This document shows, one piece after another, positions 49,248 to 58,497 of a DNA stretch of 64,000 nt (position 1 is the stretch's first letter; each line of letters starts with the position of its first letter). The stretch lies in contig CP091727.1 in NCBI GenBank assembly GCA_022009855.1, positions 1,302,001 through 1,366,000 on the forward strand. Direction: 5' to 3'. The stretch is from Lentisphaeria bacterium. Its GTDB lineage: Bacteria > Verrucomicrobiota > Lentisphaeria > Victivallales > Victivallaceae. The notes under the pieces were generated by a model. The model made no database searches, was not told the origin of the DNA, and saw nothing but the letters and a program-made list of their open reading frames with translations. The position numbers and the translations under genes were made by a program.

Positions 49248-50300
49248 CTAGTGATTGATGTAGTTGCAGCGGGTGTCCGGATGTTCGCGCGCCCACTTTT
49301 CCGCGAGCGAAATCGCCTCCGGCTGCGTAGCGCAGCCGGCGGTGCGGATCTGGACATCCCAGGTCAATCCGGCTTCGGAGGTGTATACGCCGGTCCGGAT
49401 CGGTTTCTGTTCGCCGCCGGTGCCCATGTAACGCCAGTCCTCGCCGTCGAAGAGACACTTGGTCACGCCATACCAGAGCTTGTCCTCGGAGACGGAGGAG
49501 GAGCTGCTGGAGGAGCTGCCGGAATCGGAAGATCCGGAAGAGCTCGAACCGCTGGAACTTGAGCCCGATCCGGAACCAGAGCTCGAACTCAGAGACCACA
49601 GCGAATCGGAGATGAGCCGGGAGTCGGAATCCGACCGTGAGGAGTCGCTTCCGCTGCCGGAATCCGAGGAATCGGAGCCCTCGGAATCGGAATCCTCGTG
49701 CTCGCAGGCGCTGAGAATCAGGCCGTGCGGTTCTCCCGCATTCTGCTGATGAATGGTGATTACTCCGCCGGAAACCTTCGCTGTGGCAAGCAGCAGAAAG
49801 AACTCACACTCCTCCGGTTCCGGCATCTCCGGTGCGGCCTTGCATTTCGCGGTGATGTGAATCTTCTCCCAGACCGGGTCGTCGAATTCGTTGCGTCCGT
49901 CCTCCGCGGCGCCGAGCGTGACGTGGACCGAGAGATAGATGACGCTCTCCCCTTCGTCGAGGTGGAGCCTGGCGCGCGGATTGACTTCGACGCGATAGCG
50001 GCGCAGTTCCGGCTGAACCGCCGTGCCGGAATCGCTCGCCTCCGGGTGAAAGATGTGATCGACCTCCACCATCCCTGCCAGATAGTTGAGCTGCTGTTCC
50101 GCCGGGAGCGACCCGTCGACCACCCGGACTGCTGCCGATTTTCCATCTCCGGTCGGAGATTCCGCCCGAACCGCCAGGTAGCCGGTGTAGAGGGTCACCG
50201 TCGCCGGAGAGGCGGAGCTGCTGACGCGGTAACCGCGTTCCGTGCGCTCCACCGTCACGTTGCGGCCGGCGGTGACGACCGGCACAAAATCATTCTGCAT
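49248..50300 (-). CDS. Serine-rich protein, possible surface or tail-like protein
   Basis: 350 residues, frame intact. No signal peptide (MQNDFVPVVTAGRNVTVERT). Residues 1-195 look like beta-rich domains (VTLYTGYLAVRAES, GVITIHQQNAGEP). Residues about 200-270 are almost pure Ser with Asp, Gly and a few Arg (SSSSGSGSGSSSSGSSSSG in part). The last 80 residues form a compact domain (WYGVTKCLFDGEDWRYMG, CATQPEAISLAEKWAREH). The design resembles phage-tail or fibre-like proteins with a flexible linker, or a glycosylated adhesin. It heads the operon with the two glycosyltransferase genes, 10 bases apart from the next, so the Ser stretch may be the sugar acceptor. Confidence 0.65.
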   Translation of the reverse strand: MQNDFVPVVTAGRNVTVERTERGYRVSSSASPATVTLYTGYLAVRAESPTGDGKSAAVRVVDGSLPAEQQLNYLAGMVEVDHIFHPEASDSGTAVQPELRRYRVEVNPRARLHLDEGESVIYLSVHVTLGAAEDGRNEFDDPVWEKIHITAKCKAAPEMPEPEECEFFLLLATAKVSGGVITIHQQNAGEPHGLILSACEHEDSDSEGSDSSDSGSGSDSSRSDSDSRLISDSLWSLSSSSGSGSGSSSSGSSSSGSSDSGSSSSSSSSVSEDKLWYGVTKCLFDGEDWRYMGTGGEQKPIRTGVYTSEAGLTWDVQIRTAGCATQPEAISLAEKWAREHPDTRCNYINH

Positions 50301-50367
50301 GCCATTCCTCCCGAGTTGGAAAAACTCCGTTTCAAACTGGAATTTTTGTCAACCCGGGCGGGGAAAT

Positions 50368-51159
50368 TCAGCGGGAGAGCGGCATCATTTCCGCCTCTTC
50401 CACGAGATCGCGGAAATCGGCGGAGTCGAACCGTTTGAGAAATTCCGCCGCCTCGGGGGAGAGGGATTTCCGGTGGAGAAGCACGCAGCGGACCGCCAGC
50501 GGATATTTCCCGGAAGCGACCTCTGCCGGATCAGGACGCACCCCGTCGACGGCGGCGGCTTTGACCGTCACCGGAATCTCCGGCAGCAGCAATCCGAAGG
50601 CGATCGCCTCGCTGTCCGCACCGACGAGCAGCAGCAGTTCGCGGCTCGAACCGACCCGGAAGATTCCCGCGGCCGGCTCCTTGCCGCCGAGATCGATCAG
50701 CGCCTCGGCGATGCCGGAACCGTTGGCGCGGGATCTCAGCCCGAGCCGGTGGATTTCAGTCGGAGAACCGGTGAAGGCGGTCCACTCCGGACGCTCCGCC
50801 GTCAGAATCGAAGCGAGTTGCTTCCTGGTGAAAGTCGCCGCCGGGTTGTTCGCCGAAAGATAGACCGCCGCTGTCAGCGCGCCATAGGGACGGCGCTCCC
50901 CGGTGAACGACTTCGGAATCCGCCCGGCCGCCACGAGGGCGAAATCCGCCTTCCCCGCCTCCAGCTGCCGAACCGCGTCCTCCGGAGAAACGGTCTCGAC
51001 ACTGAGTTTTACGGAACCCTTTTCCAGACCGTGGAGCAGAGCGAGCTGCCGGACCGGCGTACCGCCGCCCGGAGTGGCGTCGAGAATCCGGAGCGATTCG
51101 GCAGCGGCGCTCCAGAGCACCGTTCCGGCGGTGAAGATCGTCAGGAGCAGTTTCCGCAT
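50368..51159 (-). CDS. PstS-like periplasmic substrate-binding protein
   Basis: 263 residues, intact. Signal peptide MRKLLLTIFTAGTVLWSAAA. The body follows the phosphate-binding PBP pattern (EDAVRQLEAGKADFALVAAGRI, AAVYLSANNPAATFTRKQLASIL, RANGSGIAEALIDL, GADSEAIAFGLL), with the ending KYPLAVRCVLLHRK typical of PstS-like proteins. No ABC permease or ATPase is adjacent, so it may be an orphan sensor or pilin-like accessory. It starts 12 bases after the hisC stop, on the same strand. Ligand not certain. Confidence 0.75.
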   Translation of the reverse strand: MRKLLLTIFTAGTVLWSAAAESLRILDATPGGGTPVRQLALLHGLEKGSVKLSVETVSPEDAVRQLEAGKADFALVAAGRIPKSFTGERRPYGALTAAVYLSANNPAATFTRKQLASILTAERPEWTAFTGSPTEIHRLGLRSRANGSGIAEALIDLGGKEPAAGIFRVGSSRELLLLVGADSEAIAFGLLLPEIPVTVKAAAVDGVRPDPAEVASGKYPLAVRCVLLHRKSLSPEAAEFLKRFDSADFRDLVEEAEMMPLSR

Positions 51160-51170
51160 CGCGGGAATCC

Positions 51171-52239
51171 TTACCGGCTTCCGCCGTAGAGCGGAGTGAG
51201 CACCGCCAGGAGGCGCGCCATCTCTTCCGGCGTTCCGATGGTGATCCGCACATAGCGGCCGGTTACCGGCCCGGAGAAGTAACGCACGATCACCGCCGCC
51301 TCCCGCAGTTTGAGGAAGCAACGCTGCCCGTCGCCGTCCGGCGGAGCGGCGAAGAGGAAGTTCGTCTGTGACGGCACCACGGAAAATCCCAGCGCACGGA
51401 GCGATTCGGCAAGTTCTCCGCGGGTCGCCCGGATCCGGGCGGCATTTTCCTTCATGTACCGCTGGTCGGCGAAGGCCGCCCGGGCGATCTCCTGCGTGAG
51501 CATGTCCAGATTGTAGGAGTCCTTGACCTTGAACATGCCGTGGATCAGTGCGGCATTCCCCACCGCGAAACCGAGCCGCAGGCCGGCCAGCGAGTAACTC
51601 TTGGAGAAAGTCCGCGACACCAGAACGTTGTCGAAGGTTTTCGCAAACTCCATGCAGTTGTCGTCGGCGAAATCGGCGTAGGCCTCATCGAAGAGCACCA
51701 CGCCGTCGAAGTTCCGGCAGATCTCGCGCATGAAGTCGAGCGGGAAGGAGTTCCCGGTCGGAGCATTCGGGCGGGTGATGATCAGCAGATTGGCCTTCTT
51801 CGCCTGTTCGAGCAGGTTCTCCGGCATGGCGAAATCCGCCGCCGGGTCGAGGGCGATTCGGATGACCGGCGCCCCCTGCATTTTCGCCAGTTCCGGGTAA
51901 AGCGAATAGGTCGGATTGAGGCAGGCCAGCGGCCGGTCCGGCGCGGTGAAGCAGCGGAACGCCATGGTGAGGATGTCGTCCGAACCGTTTCCGGCGATGA
52001 CGTTCTCCCGTTTTACACCGAATTCCGCCGCGATGGCGTCACGCAGGGCGTCCGCCAGCGGATCGGGGTAACGCCGGAGCCTTTCATACGAGAATTTTTC
52101 CAGCACCTCCCGCACCTTCGGCGAAGGCGGATAGGGATTTTCATTGGTGTTGAGTTTGACCAGATCGGCCATCTTCGGCTGTTCGCCGGGGACATAGCCG
52201 GACATCGCATCGATTTCAGGGCGGGAAATAGGATTTCAT
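51171..52239 (-). CDS. hisC: Histidinol-phosphate aminotransferase
   Basis: About 356 residues. A fold type I PLP enzyme: KLNTNENPYPPSPKV (HisC start), ENVIAGNGSDDIL, ITRPNAPTGNSF, VLFDEAYADFAD, and the PLP Lys in SRTFSKSYSLAGLR. It transfers an amino group to imidazole acetol phosphate in histidine synthesis. The true start is ATG 52239 (GGAG upstream); an extra C in TTCCCGCCC near 52224 hides it, and correction gives MKSYFRPEIDAMSGYVPG. A promoter within a palindrome lies 42 bases upstream. Confidence 0.92.
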
Positions 52240-52280
52240 CGCGGAATGCTCCTGCATACAATTGGCAAACGGTTCCTTAT

Positions 52281-52309
52281 AATATAATGCGCCGGCATGC
52301 AATTTACAA
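52281..52309 (-). promoter_or_regulatory. hisC promoter
   Basis: Minus strand TTGTAA (52309-52304) and TATATT (52286-52281) with a 17-base spacer. The -35 lies in the loop of the 52288-52331 palindrome and one arm fills the spacer. Confidence 0.55.
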
Positions 52310-52331
52310 CACTGTATTGCATGTCGGCGCA
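52288..52331. repeat. 15-bp inverted repeat upstream of hisC
   Basis: TGCGCCGGCATGCAA at 52288-52302 pairs with TTGCATGTCGGCGCA at 52317-52331 with one mismatch (G-U in RNA), loop 14. It could end the leftward Met/His-rich gene, regulate hisC, or both. Confidence 0.65.
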
Positions 52332-52366
52332 ACAGTCGTTTGCGCGTTTTCGCAGCTGGCGGAAGT

Positions 52367-53400
52367 TTATTTCTTCTCAGCGCGTTTCCGGGGCGCTGGG
52401 CGATTCTTCATCGCCTCCAGATACTTCTCGGGATCCGCGGTGCGTTCCGCCATCCGGGAGAGCATCTTCTTCGCCTGTTCCAGTTCGGCGGTCTCCTTCT
52501 CCTGCCCGGCCTCCTTCGCTTTGGCAAGCTCGCGGTCAACCCGTTCAAGCGCCCGTTTGAAGACCGTGTTCATCCCGGTCACCGCCGCTTTCGCCTCGGC
52601 GGAACCGGCTTCCGCTTTTCTCAGCATCTTATGCGCTTCGGCGAGGTCGTTGCGCTCGGGCTCGGTGAAGCAGCGCTCCATCATGCGGCGCACACCTTTG
52701 CGTTCCGGACGGCCCTGGCGCATGCCGGCCTCCCGGGGAGCGCGTTTCCCGGCTCCGTCGCGAACTTCCGCCGCCGGAGCACCCTTCGGGCCGGGCTTGC
52801 CGGGACACACCGCGTCAGGACGCGCGACCGGGCATCCTTTTCCCGGACGATCCATCACCGGACACGGTCCGGGCTTGCCGGGGCGCTCATACCCCGGGCG
52901 GGGTTCCGCGGTCATCCGCTTAAGGTAACGTTCGGTCAGAACCGCCTTCTTTTCCAGTCGGGCCTTGACGAACTCAAGCTTTTTTCTCCGCCTGTTCCAC
53001 ATCGTATTTCAGCCGTGCTTCCACCATCGCATCGACTGCGGCGTGGAGCTTGGCCCGGTTGGCCTCGGAACCCTCCTGCCGGAAATCGTCCATCGCATCG
53101 CGGATCACCTCATTCAATTCGGCGAATTTCGCCCGGTCGACCTCGCTCATCGGCGGCAGCGGCATCACCGGCCCCCGGTGCGGACCGCGGTGCATCATCT
53201 CGCGCTGCTGCGGCGGCGCCGCCGGGCCCCGGTTCGGACCGCGGTGCATCATCTTGCGCTGCGGCGGCGGGAAGAGGACAGGGCGGCTGCGGCTGTTCCT
53301 GCGGCGGCGGAGGGGGAACCTCTTCCGCGATGGAACCGAACGGGAGTGCCCCGAGCGAGAACGCCAGGGCGACGGCGGAAAAACCAAATCCTTTGTTCAT
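52367..53400 (-). CDS. Exported Met/His-repeat protein, Spy/CpxP-like guess
   Basis: About 344 residues. Signal peptide MNKGFGFSAVALAFSLGALPFGSIA, then a Pro-rich stretch and two near-identical repeats QR(K/E)MMHRGP(N/H)RGP. The remainder is charged and helical (FAELNEVIRDAMDDFRQEG, LVFVKARLEKKAVL-like helices, LERVDRELAKAKEAG), with a Gly/Pro-rich, cysteine-containing break (PGKPGPCPVMD). Met and His pairs suggest metal binding; the helical parts suggest a Spy/CpxP-type periplasmic chaperone. Neither is proven. Indels near 53272 and 52978. ATG 53400 follows AGGAG. Confidence 0.6.
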
Positions 53401-53519
53401 AAAACACTCCTATGATGAGCCGCCGGAGTCCGGCGGTGTTGCTGTTCACAGGATTAACGCCGGGGAAAGGAAAAATATTGTTGAAGACGGTGAATTTTTT
53501 TTGTAAAAGCAATGCCGGT

Positions 53520-54736
53520 TCATTCGGTCCGGAACTTTGTTCCGGAGCGGCCGATGCCGAGCAGCCGGAAACCGGTTCCGGCGCCGACGCCGAGCAGCGC
53601 AAGCAGAGTCCACATCAGCAGTGGACGATCCGAACAGTGTTGGAAAATCACCGATCCGAGGTAGGGGCCGACCGCGTAACCGACGCCGCGCACCAGTTCG
53701 AGCGCGGCCATGTAGCGCCCGGTGCCGCCTGCGGGGGGCATAGCAGCTGATCTGGGTGTAGAGCGCCGGCTGCACCACCGCTTCGCCAATGGTGAGGATG
53801 AAAACCGAGACCGCCATCATCCAGGCGTTTCCGGCAAATCCGAGCGTGAAGTATCCGAAGGCGTAAAAAGGCGGCCCCCATCACCAGGCGCCGCAGCGGC
53901 AGCAGGCCGAAGCGGTCGAGCAGCCGGGTCACCGGCATCTGGCAGGTAATGATCGCGAATCCGTTGAGGGAGTAAATCAACCCGAGCGCGTCACGGCTGA
54001 TGCCGACCACGCTGGTGCCGTAGACCGACATCACCGAGTAGAGCTGCGAGGTGAGCAGGAAGAGCAGAAAACTGCATCCGAGGATCCGGGTCAGCCGGTG
54101 GTCGGCGGCGACAGTGCGGAACGAAATGTGATGTTCCGCCTCCGCCGCCCGCGCCGCCGCGTTCCGCGCCGGTTCCGTCGGACAGCACCAGCCGGTGTAA
54201 CGTGCGCCGAAGATGCAGAGCAGCGCGGTCATGACGAACATCAGTGCGAACGGCGTGCGGGCGAGGAACGCCCCGAGCATCGGCCCGACCGCCCAGCCGA
54301 TGTTGGTACCGATGCGGATCTTGCTGTAAGCGTGAGTGCGCTCTTCCGGGGTGGAGATGTCGGCGAGATAGGCGTCGGCGCCAACCTGGAAGAAGGTGCC
54401 GATTCCGGCGTTGATCATCAGCCCGACGGCGAAGATCCAGAACGGCGCGTTCCAGTAGGCGAGCGCGGCCAGCAGCAGAAACATTCCCGCCCGGGAAGTC
54501 TGGCCGAACTGCATCAGGAAGCGGCGGCCGATCCGGTCCGCCAGCACGCCGGAAAAGGGCGGCGTGACGATGATCGCCAGCCCCATCAGCGGGAAGATCA
54601 TGCCGACCTGGTCCATCGGCAGATTCCGCTCCTCGTGCAGGTAGATCGGAATGAAAGGATAGATGATCGAATAGGCCAGCGAATTGATGGCCCACGCCGA
54701 GGCGAGCGCGTTCGCCCTGTCCTTGAAAAACGCCAT
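53520..54736 (-). CDS. Major facilitator superfamily transporter
   Basis: About 405 residues, around twelve hydrophobic segments. The MFS loop signature after helix 2 is LADRIGRRFLMQFG. The first half is clear (LASAWAINSLAYSIIYPFIPIYL, AYLADISTPEERTHAYS). The second half is broken by indels near 53870 and 53745 (ILTIGEAVVQPALYTQI, then PPAGGTGRYMAALELVRG). It is the last gene of the sugar operon and probably carries a sugar or related solute; no specificity can be read. ATG 54736 lies 19 bases after the stop of the preceding MFS gene. Confidence 0.82.
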
Positions 54737-54755
54737 GCCGTACCGTCCTTCCCTC

Positions 54756-56037
54756 TTATGTCTTCCGCCCGAAGTCGCGCGGAATGTTCCGGCTCACCGG
54801 AATCGTCACCAGAAACCCCGGGATCGTGCAGACCATCACGTAGCGGAAAAAATCCGGCGAAACCGAGGAATTCCTGCACCCATCCTGAGATCATTCCGAT
54901 CAGGCAGAGCCCGAGGATCGAAATGCCGGTCATGATGGCGAAGTGGCTGGTCTTGTAAGCTCCGGAACTCTCCGCCGCTGCCACCATCACCAGCATGAAG
55001 GCGGTGTAACCGAGTCCGTAGCCGAACTGCTCAACCGCGATGCAGCTCCCGATGATCCAGAGCGACTGCGGCTGAAACTCCGCGAGATAGACGTAGACGA
55101 TGTCGGGCAGGTTGATCGCGCAGACCAGCGGCCAGAGCATCCGTCCGAACCCCCGGCGCGCCACCGCCAGTCCGCCGCAGATGCCGCCCGCGGTCACGCG
55201 CGACGGTGCCGAAGGTGCCGTAAAGCAGCCCGAACTCCTCGACCGACATTCCCAGCCCTCCGGCGGAACGGGGATCCTGCATGAAGGCGATGGCGATCCG
55301 GCCGAGCTGCGCCTCCGCCACCCGGAAGAAGAGGAGAAAACACAGCAGTGAAAGAATTCCCGGCCGGGTGAAGAAACTGCCGAAGGCGTCGAGAAACTCC
55401 CGGCTCAGCCGCCCCGGTTCCCGCTGCCGGGGGTGGTCCGCATCGGGATGCGGCAGCGCCCGGCAGTGCCAGAGCGAGAGAATCCCCATCACCACCGCCG
55501 CGACGGCCAGCGCGGCGCACCAGCCGGAGGCGGATCTCGCCGGTGCGGGATTCGACCCACCCGGCGAGCATCACCAGTGCGCCCTGCACCAACACGGTGG
55601 CGATCCGGTAGAAGGTGCCCCGGATTCCGGCGAAGAAGGCCTGGCCGTGTTCATCCAGCGCGATCAGGTAGAAACCGTCCACCGCGGCATCGTGGGTGGC
55701 GGAGGCGAAGGCGAGGAAGAAGAAGGCCGCAACCAGCAGCCGGGTGGTCCCCTCCAGCGGCATCAGCAGCGCCGCCAGCGTGAAGAGAAGGGTCATGGCG
55801 AACTGTGCGGCAAGGGATCCACCGCCGCTTGGTGCCGAAGAGATCGAGCACCGGCGTCCACAACGGCTTGATCGCCCAGGGAAGCATCAGCAGACTGGTC
55901 CAGAAGGCCATCGCGCTGTTCGTCATACCGAGCGATTTGAAGAGAACCGCGCTCACGGCGGCGACCACCGCGTACGGTCCGCCCTCCGCAAAGTAGGTGC
56001 CCGGCACCCAGAACCACGCTCTCCCCAGTCCGCTCAT
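54756..56037 (-). CDS. MFS transporter, AmpG-like
   Basis: About 427 residues after repair of some four or five indels (near 55830, 55530, 55195, 54845 among others). N-terminus RAWFWVPGTYFAEGGPYAVVAAVS, then KPLWTPVLDLFGTKRRWI, is the PAT/AmpG style of MFS; AmpG itself imports anhydromuropeptides. Later parts include FFFLAFASATHDAAVDGFYL and GYGLGYTAFMLVMVAAAESSGAYKTSHFAIMTG, also characteristic. Corrected C-terminus is SRNIPRDFGRKT, ending at TAA 54756-54758. It has its own promoter, yet lies in line with the sugar operon. Confidence 0.8.
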
Positions 56038-56091
56038 CCAGCCCCCTGCAGAAAACCGCCGCCGGAAATCGTTTCCGGACAGCGGTTATTC

Positions 56092-56119
56092 AATGTAGCA
56101 CCGTTTCAGAAAAGTGCAA
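56092..56119 (-). promoter_or_regulatory. Internal promoter before the MFS pair
   Basis: Minus strand TTGCAC (56119-56114) and TACATT (56097-56092), spacer 16, 55 bases upstream of ATG 56037. Confidence 0.5.
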
Positions 56120-56139
56120 GTGCCCTTCCGGTCGGACGG

Positions 56140-57017
56140 TCAGGCGCGTCCCGCCGAGCCGAAGAGCCGCATCTTCGCTCGCATCGCCTCGCGCATCGCC
56201 TCTTCAGGGCGGCGGCAGGAGACGCTGAACCAGCAGGTCATCTCCCGCCGGTTGCGCAAAAATTCGAACATCTCGCGGTTCCATGCGGCGGTCAGCTCCG
56301 AATAGATGTTGATCTTGGCGATGCCGTTTGCAATCGCGGCGCGGAGCTGATCCTCCGGCGTGCCGGAGCCGCCGTGCAGCACCAGCGGCACCGGGGAGAC
56401 CTTGTCGATTTCGGCGAGGCGGGCGATGTCGAGGTTCGGCGCGGATTCGTAGACCCCGTGGGCGGTGCCGATCGACACCGCCAGCGCGTCGACCCGGTGC
56501 GGCCGGTGAATTCGACCACCGACGCCGGATCGGTGAAGACCGGGGTGTGGTCGCCCGCGGCGCCGGTTTCGCTCTCGGCGCCGCTGCCGACGACGCCGAC
56601 GGCGACGTGGCCGAGTTCGGCTTCGACGTCGAGGCCGCGCCGGTGCATCTCGCCGGCGACGGCGGCGGTGACGGCGACGTTCTTCTCGAACGGTTCGGCG
56701 GAGGCGTCGATCATCACGCTCTGGAATCCGGCGTCGGCGCACTTCCGGCACTGTTCGATCGTGGTGGCGTGATCGAGGTGGAGCGCCACCGGGACTTTGA
56801 CCTGCGTGGCGGCGTAGCGGGCGGCGTTGGCCCAGTAGCCGAGCAGCGATCCGTCGAGGTCGGGCCAGATGGCGGCGAAGATGACCGGAGAACCGAGCTC
56901 TTCGGCGCTCTCCGCCGCCGCCCGGATCATCGTGGTGTTGGAGAGGTCGAACATCGGCACCGCGTAACGGTTGCGGCGGGCGTCGGCGAGCATCTCCCGG
57001 AATGAGACGATGGACAT
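56140..57017 (-). CDS. Class II aldolase, FBP/tagatose-bisphosphate type
   Basis: About 292 residues. Zinc ligands and substrate residues of the class II FBP-aldolase fold are present: LHLDHAT, the Glu-His of EAELGHV, the Zn-binding His in IGTAHGVY and VLHGGSGTP. Family members cleave ketose bisphosphates (GatY, KbaY, FbaA) or ketose-1-phosphates. The ending INIYSELTAAWNREM is as in GatY-like proteins. One indel near 56512 (EFTGRHRVDAL corrected). It starts one base after the kinase stop and acts last in the isomerase-kinase-aldolase set. Confidence 0.88.
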
Positions 57018-57018
57018 G

Positions 57019-58494
57019 TTACAATTCCCTTCTGACTGTTTCTGTGAAATGTTTCCACTGTTCGAATTTTTCCTGATAGCGCGCGGCCCGGCGCGGCTCC
57101 GGGTGAAGTTCGGCGGTCACCTCGGGGAGGAAGCCGGGCAGCTTCTCCACCGGGACGCCGCAGAGCGCACTCCGGGCAAGCAGCGCCGCGCCCCGGCAGC
57201 CCGCCTCTCCGGAGGCGATCACCCGGAACGGCAGGTTCAGCACGTCGGCGCGCAGCTGCACCAGCGCCGGGAGTCGGCAGCCGCCGCCGGAGGCCACCAG
57301 CACCTCCACCTGGAATCCCGAAGCGGTGAGAAGTTCGAGGTTGCGCCTCATCTCCATGGCGATTCCCTCCTCGACCGCCTTGAAGAGTTCGCCGCGGGTG
57401 GTGGTGAGCCGCCAGCCGTGCACGGTCCCCGGAGTCCGGGTGTCGAAGTAGGGAGTTCCCGAGGCGGTGAAGTAGGGCAGAACATCGATGGAGGTGGGTT
57501 CCGTCGGCATCGAACCGGCCAGCGCGGCATAATCCCCGCCGAGGTCGCGGCAGAACTCTTCGAGAAAATACTGCATGAAGTTGCTCCCGGTGAGCGAATA
57601 GGCGACCGACAGATACCGCCCCGGCAGGGCGAAGTCGTAGCAGCAGAGGTTGCTGCGGAAGAGCTCCGCGGAACGAATCAGCCGGGAGTGGACCGGCGCG
57701 ATGCATTCGACGCTTCCTGCCGCGTACATGGCGCCCCCTGGAAAGCAGGCGCCGCAACCGAGCGCGGCGAGCGCCTGGTCGTGGCCGCCGGAAACGATCA
57801 GCGTTCCCGGTTCCAGCCCGAGAGCGTCGGCGACGCGGGAAGAAACCGTTCCCGCCACCGTTCCGGAGGGGAGCGGCCGGGCAAACTCCTCCGGAGAGAA
57901 GCCTGTCGCATCGCAGAGTTCCCGGCTCCAGCGGTGCGTCTCCACATCGAAGAGCATGGTTCTTCCGGCCAGCGGCCACCCCATCGCCGGTTCGGCGCCG
58001 AGCCGGGAGACCAGCAGATCCTCGAAACAGAGGAAACGTTTCGCCTCGCGGCGGATCTCCGGCCGGAACTTCGCCAGCCAGAGCAGCTTGGCCAGTGTGA
58101 ACATGCCGGAGGCGGTGTGCCCGGTGATCCGGTAGAGCCGTTCGACGCCGAAGCCGGCGGCGAATTCCGCCATGATGTCGGTCGCACGGGTGTCGCTCGA
58201 AATCATCGCCGGAGCCAGAACTTTCCCGGCGGAGTCCACCGGCAGAAACGCCTCCCCCTGGCTGGAGATCGCCAGCGCCCGCACCGGGTCGCCGCCGGAA
58301 CGGGCCGCGGAGGCCGCCGCGCCGATCACGTCGAACGCGGCGCGCATCACCTCTTCGCCGTCGAGTTCGGCAAAGCCGGGCTCGGGGAGGAGACCGGGTA
58401 GCCCCGCGAAGCCGAACCGAGCTCCCGCCCCGCCTCCGAAAAATGCGACCGCCTTGACCCGGCTGGAACCGATGTCGATCCCGAGAAAACTCAT
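57019..58494 (-). CDS. FGGY-family carbohydrate kinase
   Basis: 491 residues, intact. ATP-binding opening FLGIDIGSSRVKAVAF; FGGY landmarks ISSQGEAFLPVD, TLIVSGGHDQALAALGCG and, near the C-terminus, LVASGGGCRLPALVQLRADVLNLP. These enzymes phosphorylate a ketose or polyol (xylulose, fuculose, rhamnulose, glycerol and so on). The substrate cannot be decided from sequence; the neighbouring isomerase-like protein suggests a ketose made from an aldose. It follows the isomerase gene by 3 bases. Confidence 0.92.
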   Translation of the reverse strand: MSFLGIDIGSSRVKAVAFFGGGAGARFGFAGLPGLLPEPGFAELDGEEVMRAAFDVIGAAASAARSGGDPVRALAISSQGEAFLPVDSAGKVLAPAMISSDTRATDIMAEFAAGFGVERLYRITGHTASGMFTLAKLLWLAKFRPEIRREAKRFLCFEDLLVSRLGAEPAMGWPLAGRTMLFDVETHRWSRELCDATGFSPEEFARPLPSGTVAGTVSSRVADALGLEPGTLIVSGGHDQALAALGCGACFPGGAMYAAGSVECIAPVHSRLIRSAELFRSNLCCYDFALPGRYLSVAYSLTGSNFMQYFLEEFCRDLGGDYAALAGSMPTEPTSIDVLPYFTASGTPYFDTRTPGTVHGWRLTTTRGELFKAVEEGIAMEMRRNLELLTASGFQVEVLVASGGGCRLPALVQLRADVLNLPFRVIASGEAGCRGAALLARSALCGVPVEKLPGFLPEVTAELHPEPRRAARYQEKFEQWKHFTETVRREL

Positions 58495-58497
58495 CGC

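Noticed and set aside
49459..49749. Plus-strand Glu/Pro/Ser-rich frame at 49.5-49.7 kb
   Set aside because: It is the reverse reading of the serine-rich codon stretch on the minus strand; no ribosome site or homology.
46542..50300. The serine-rich operon as a clear prophage
   Set aside because: The tail-like impression rests on one protein. No capsid, terminase, portal or lysis gene is nearby, so prophage is kept only as an alternative.
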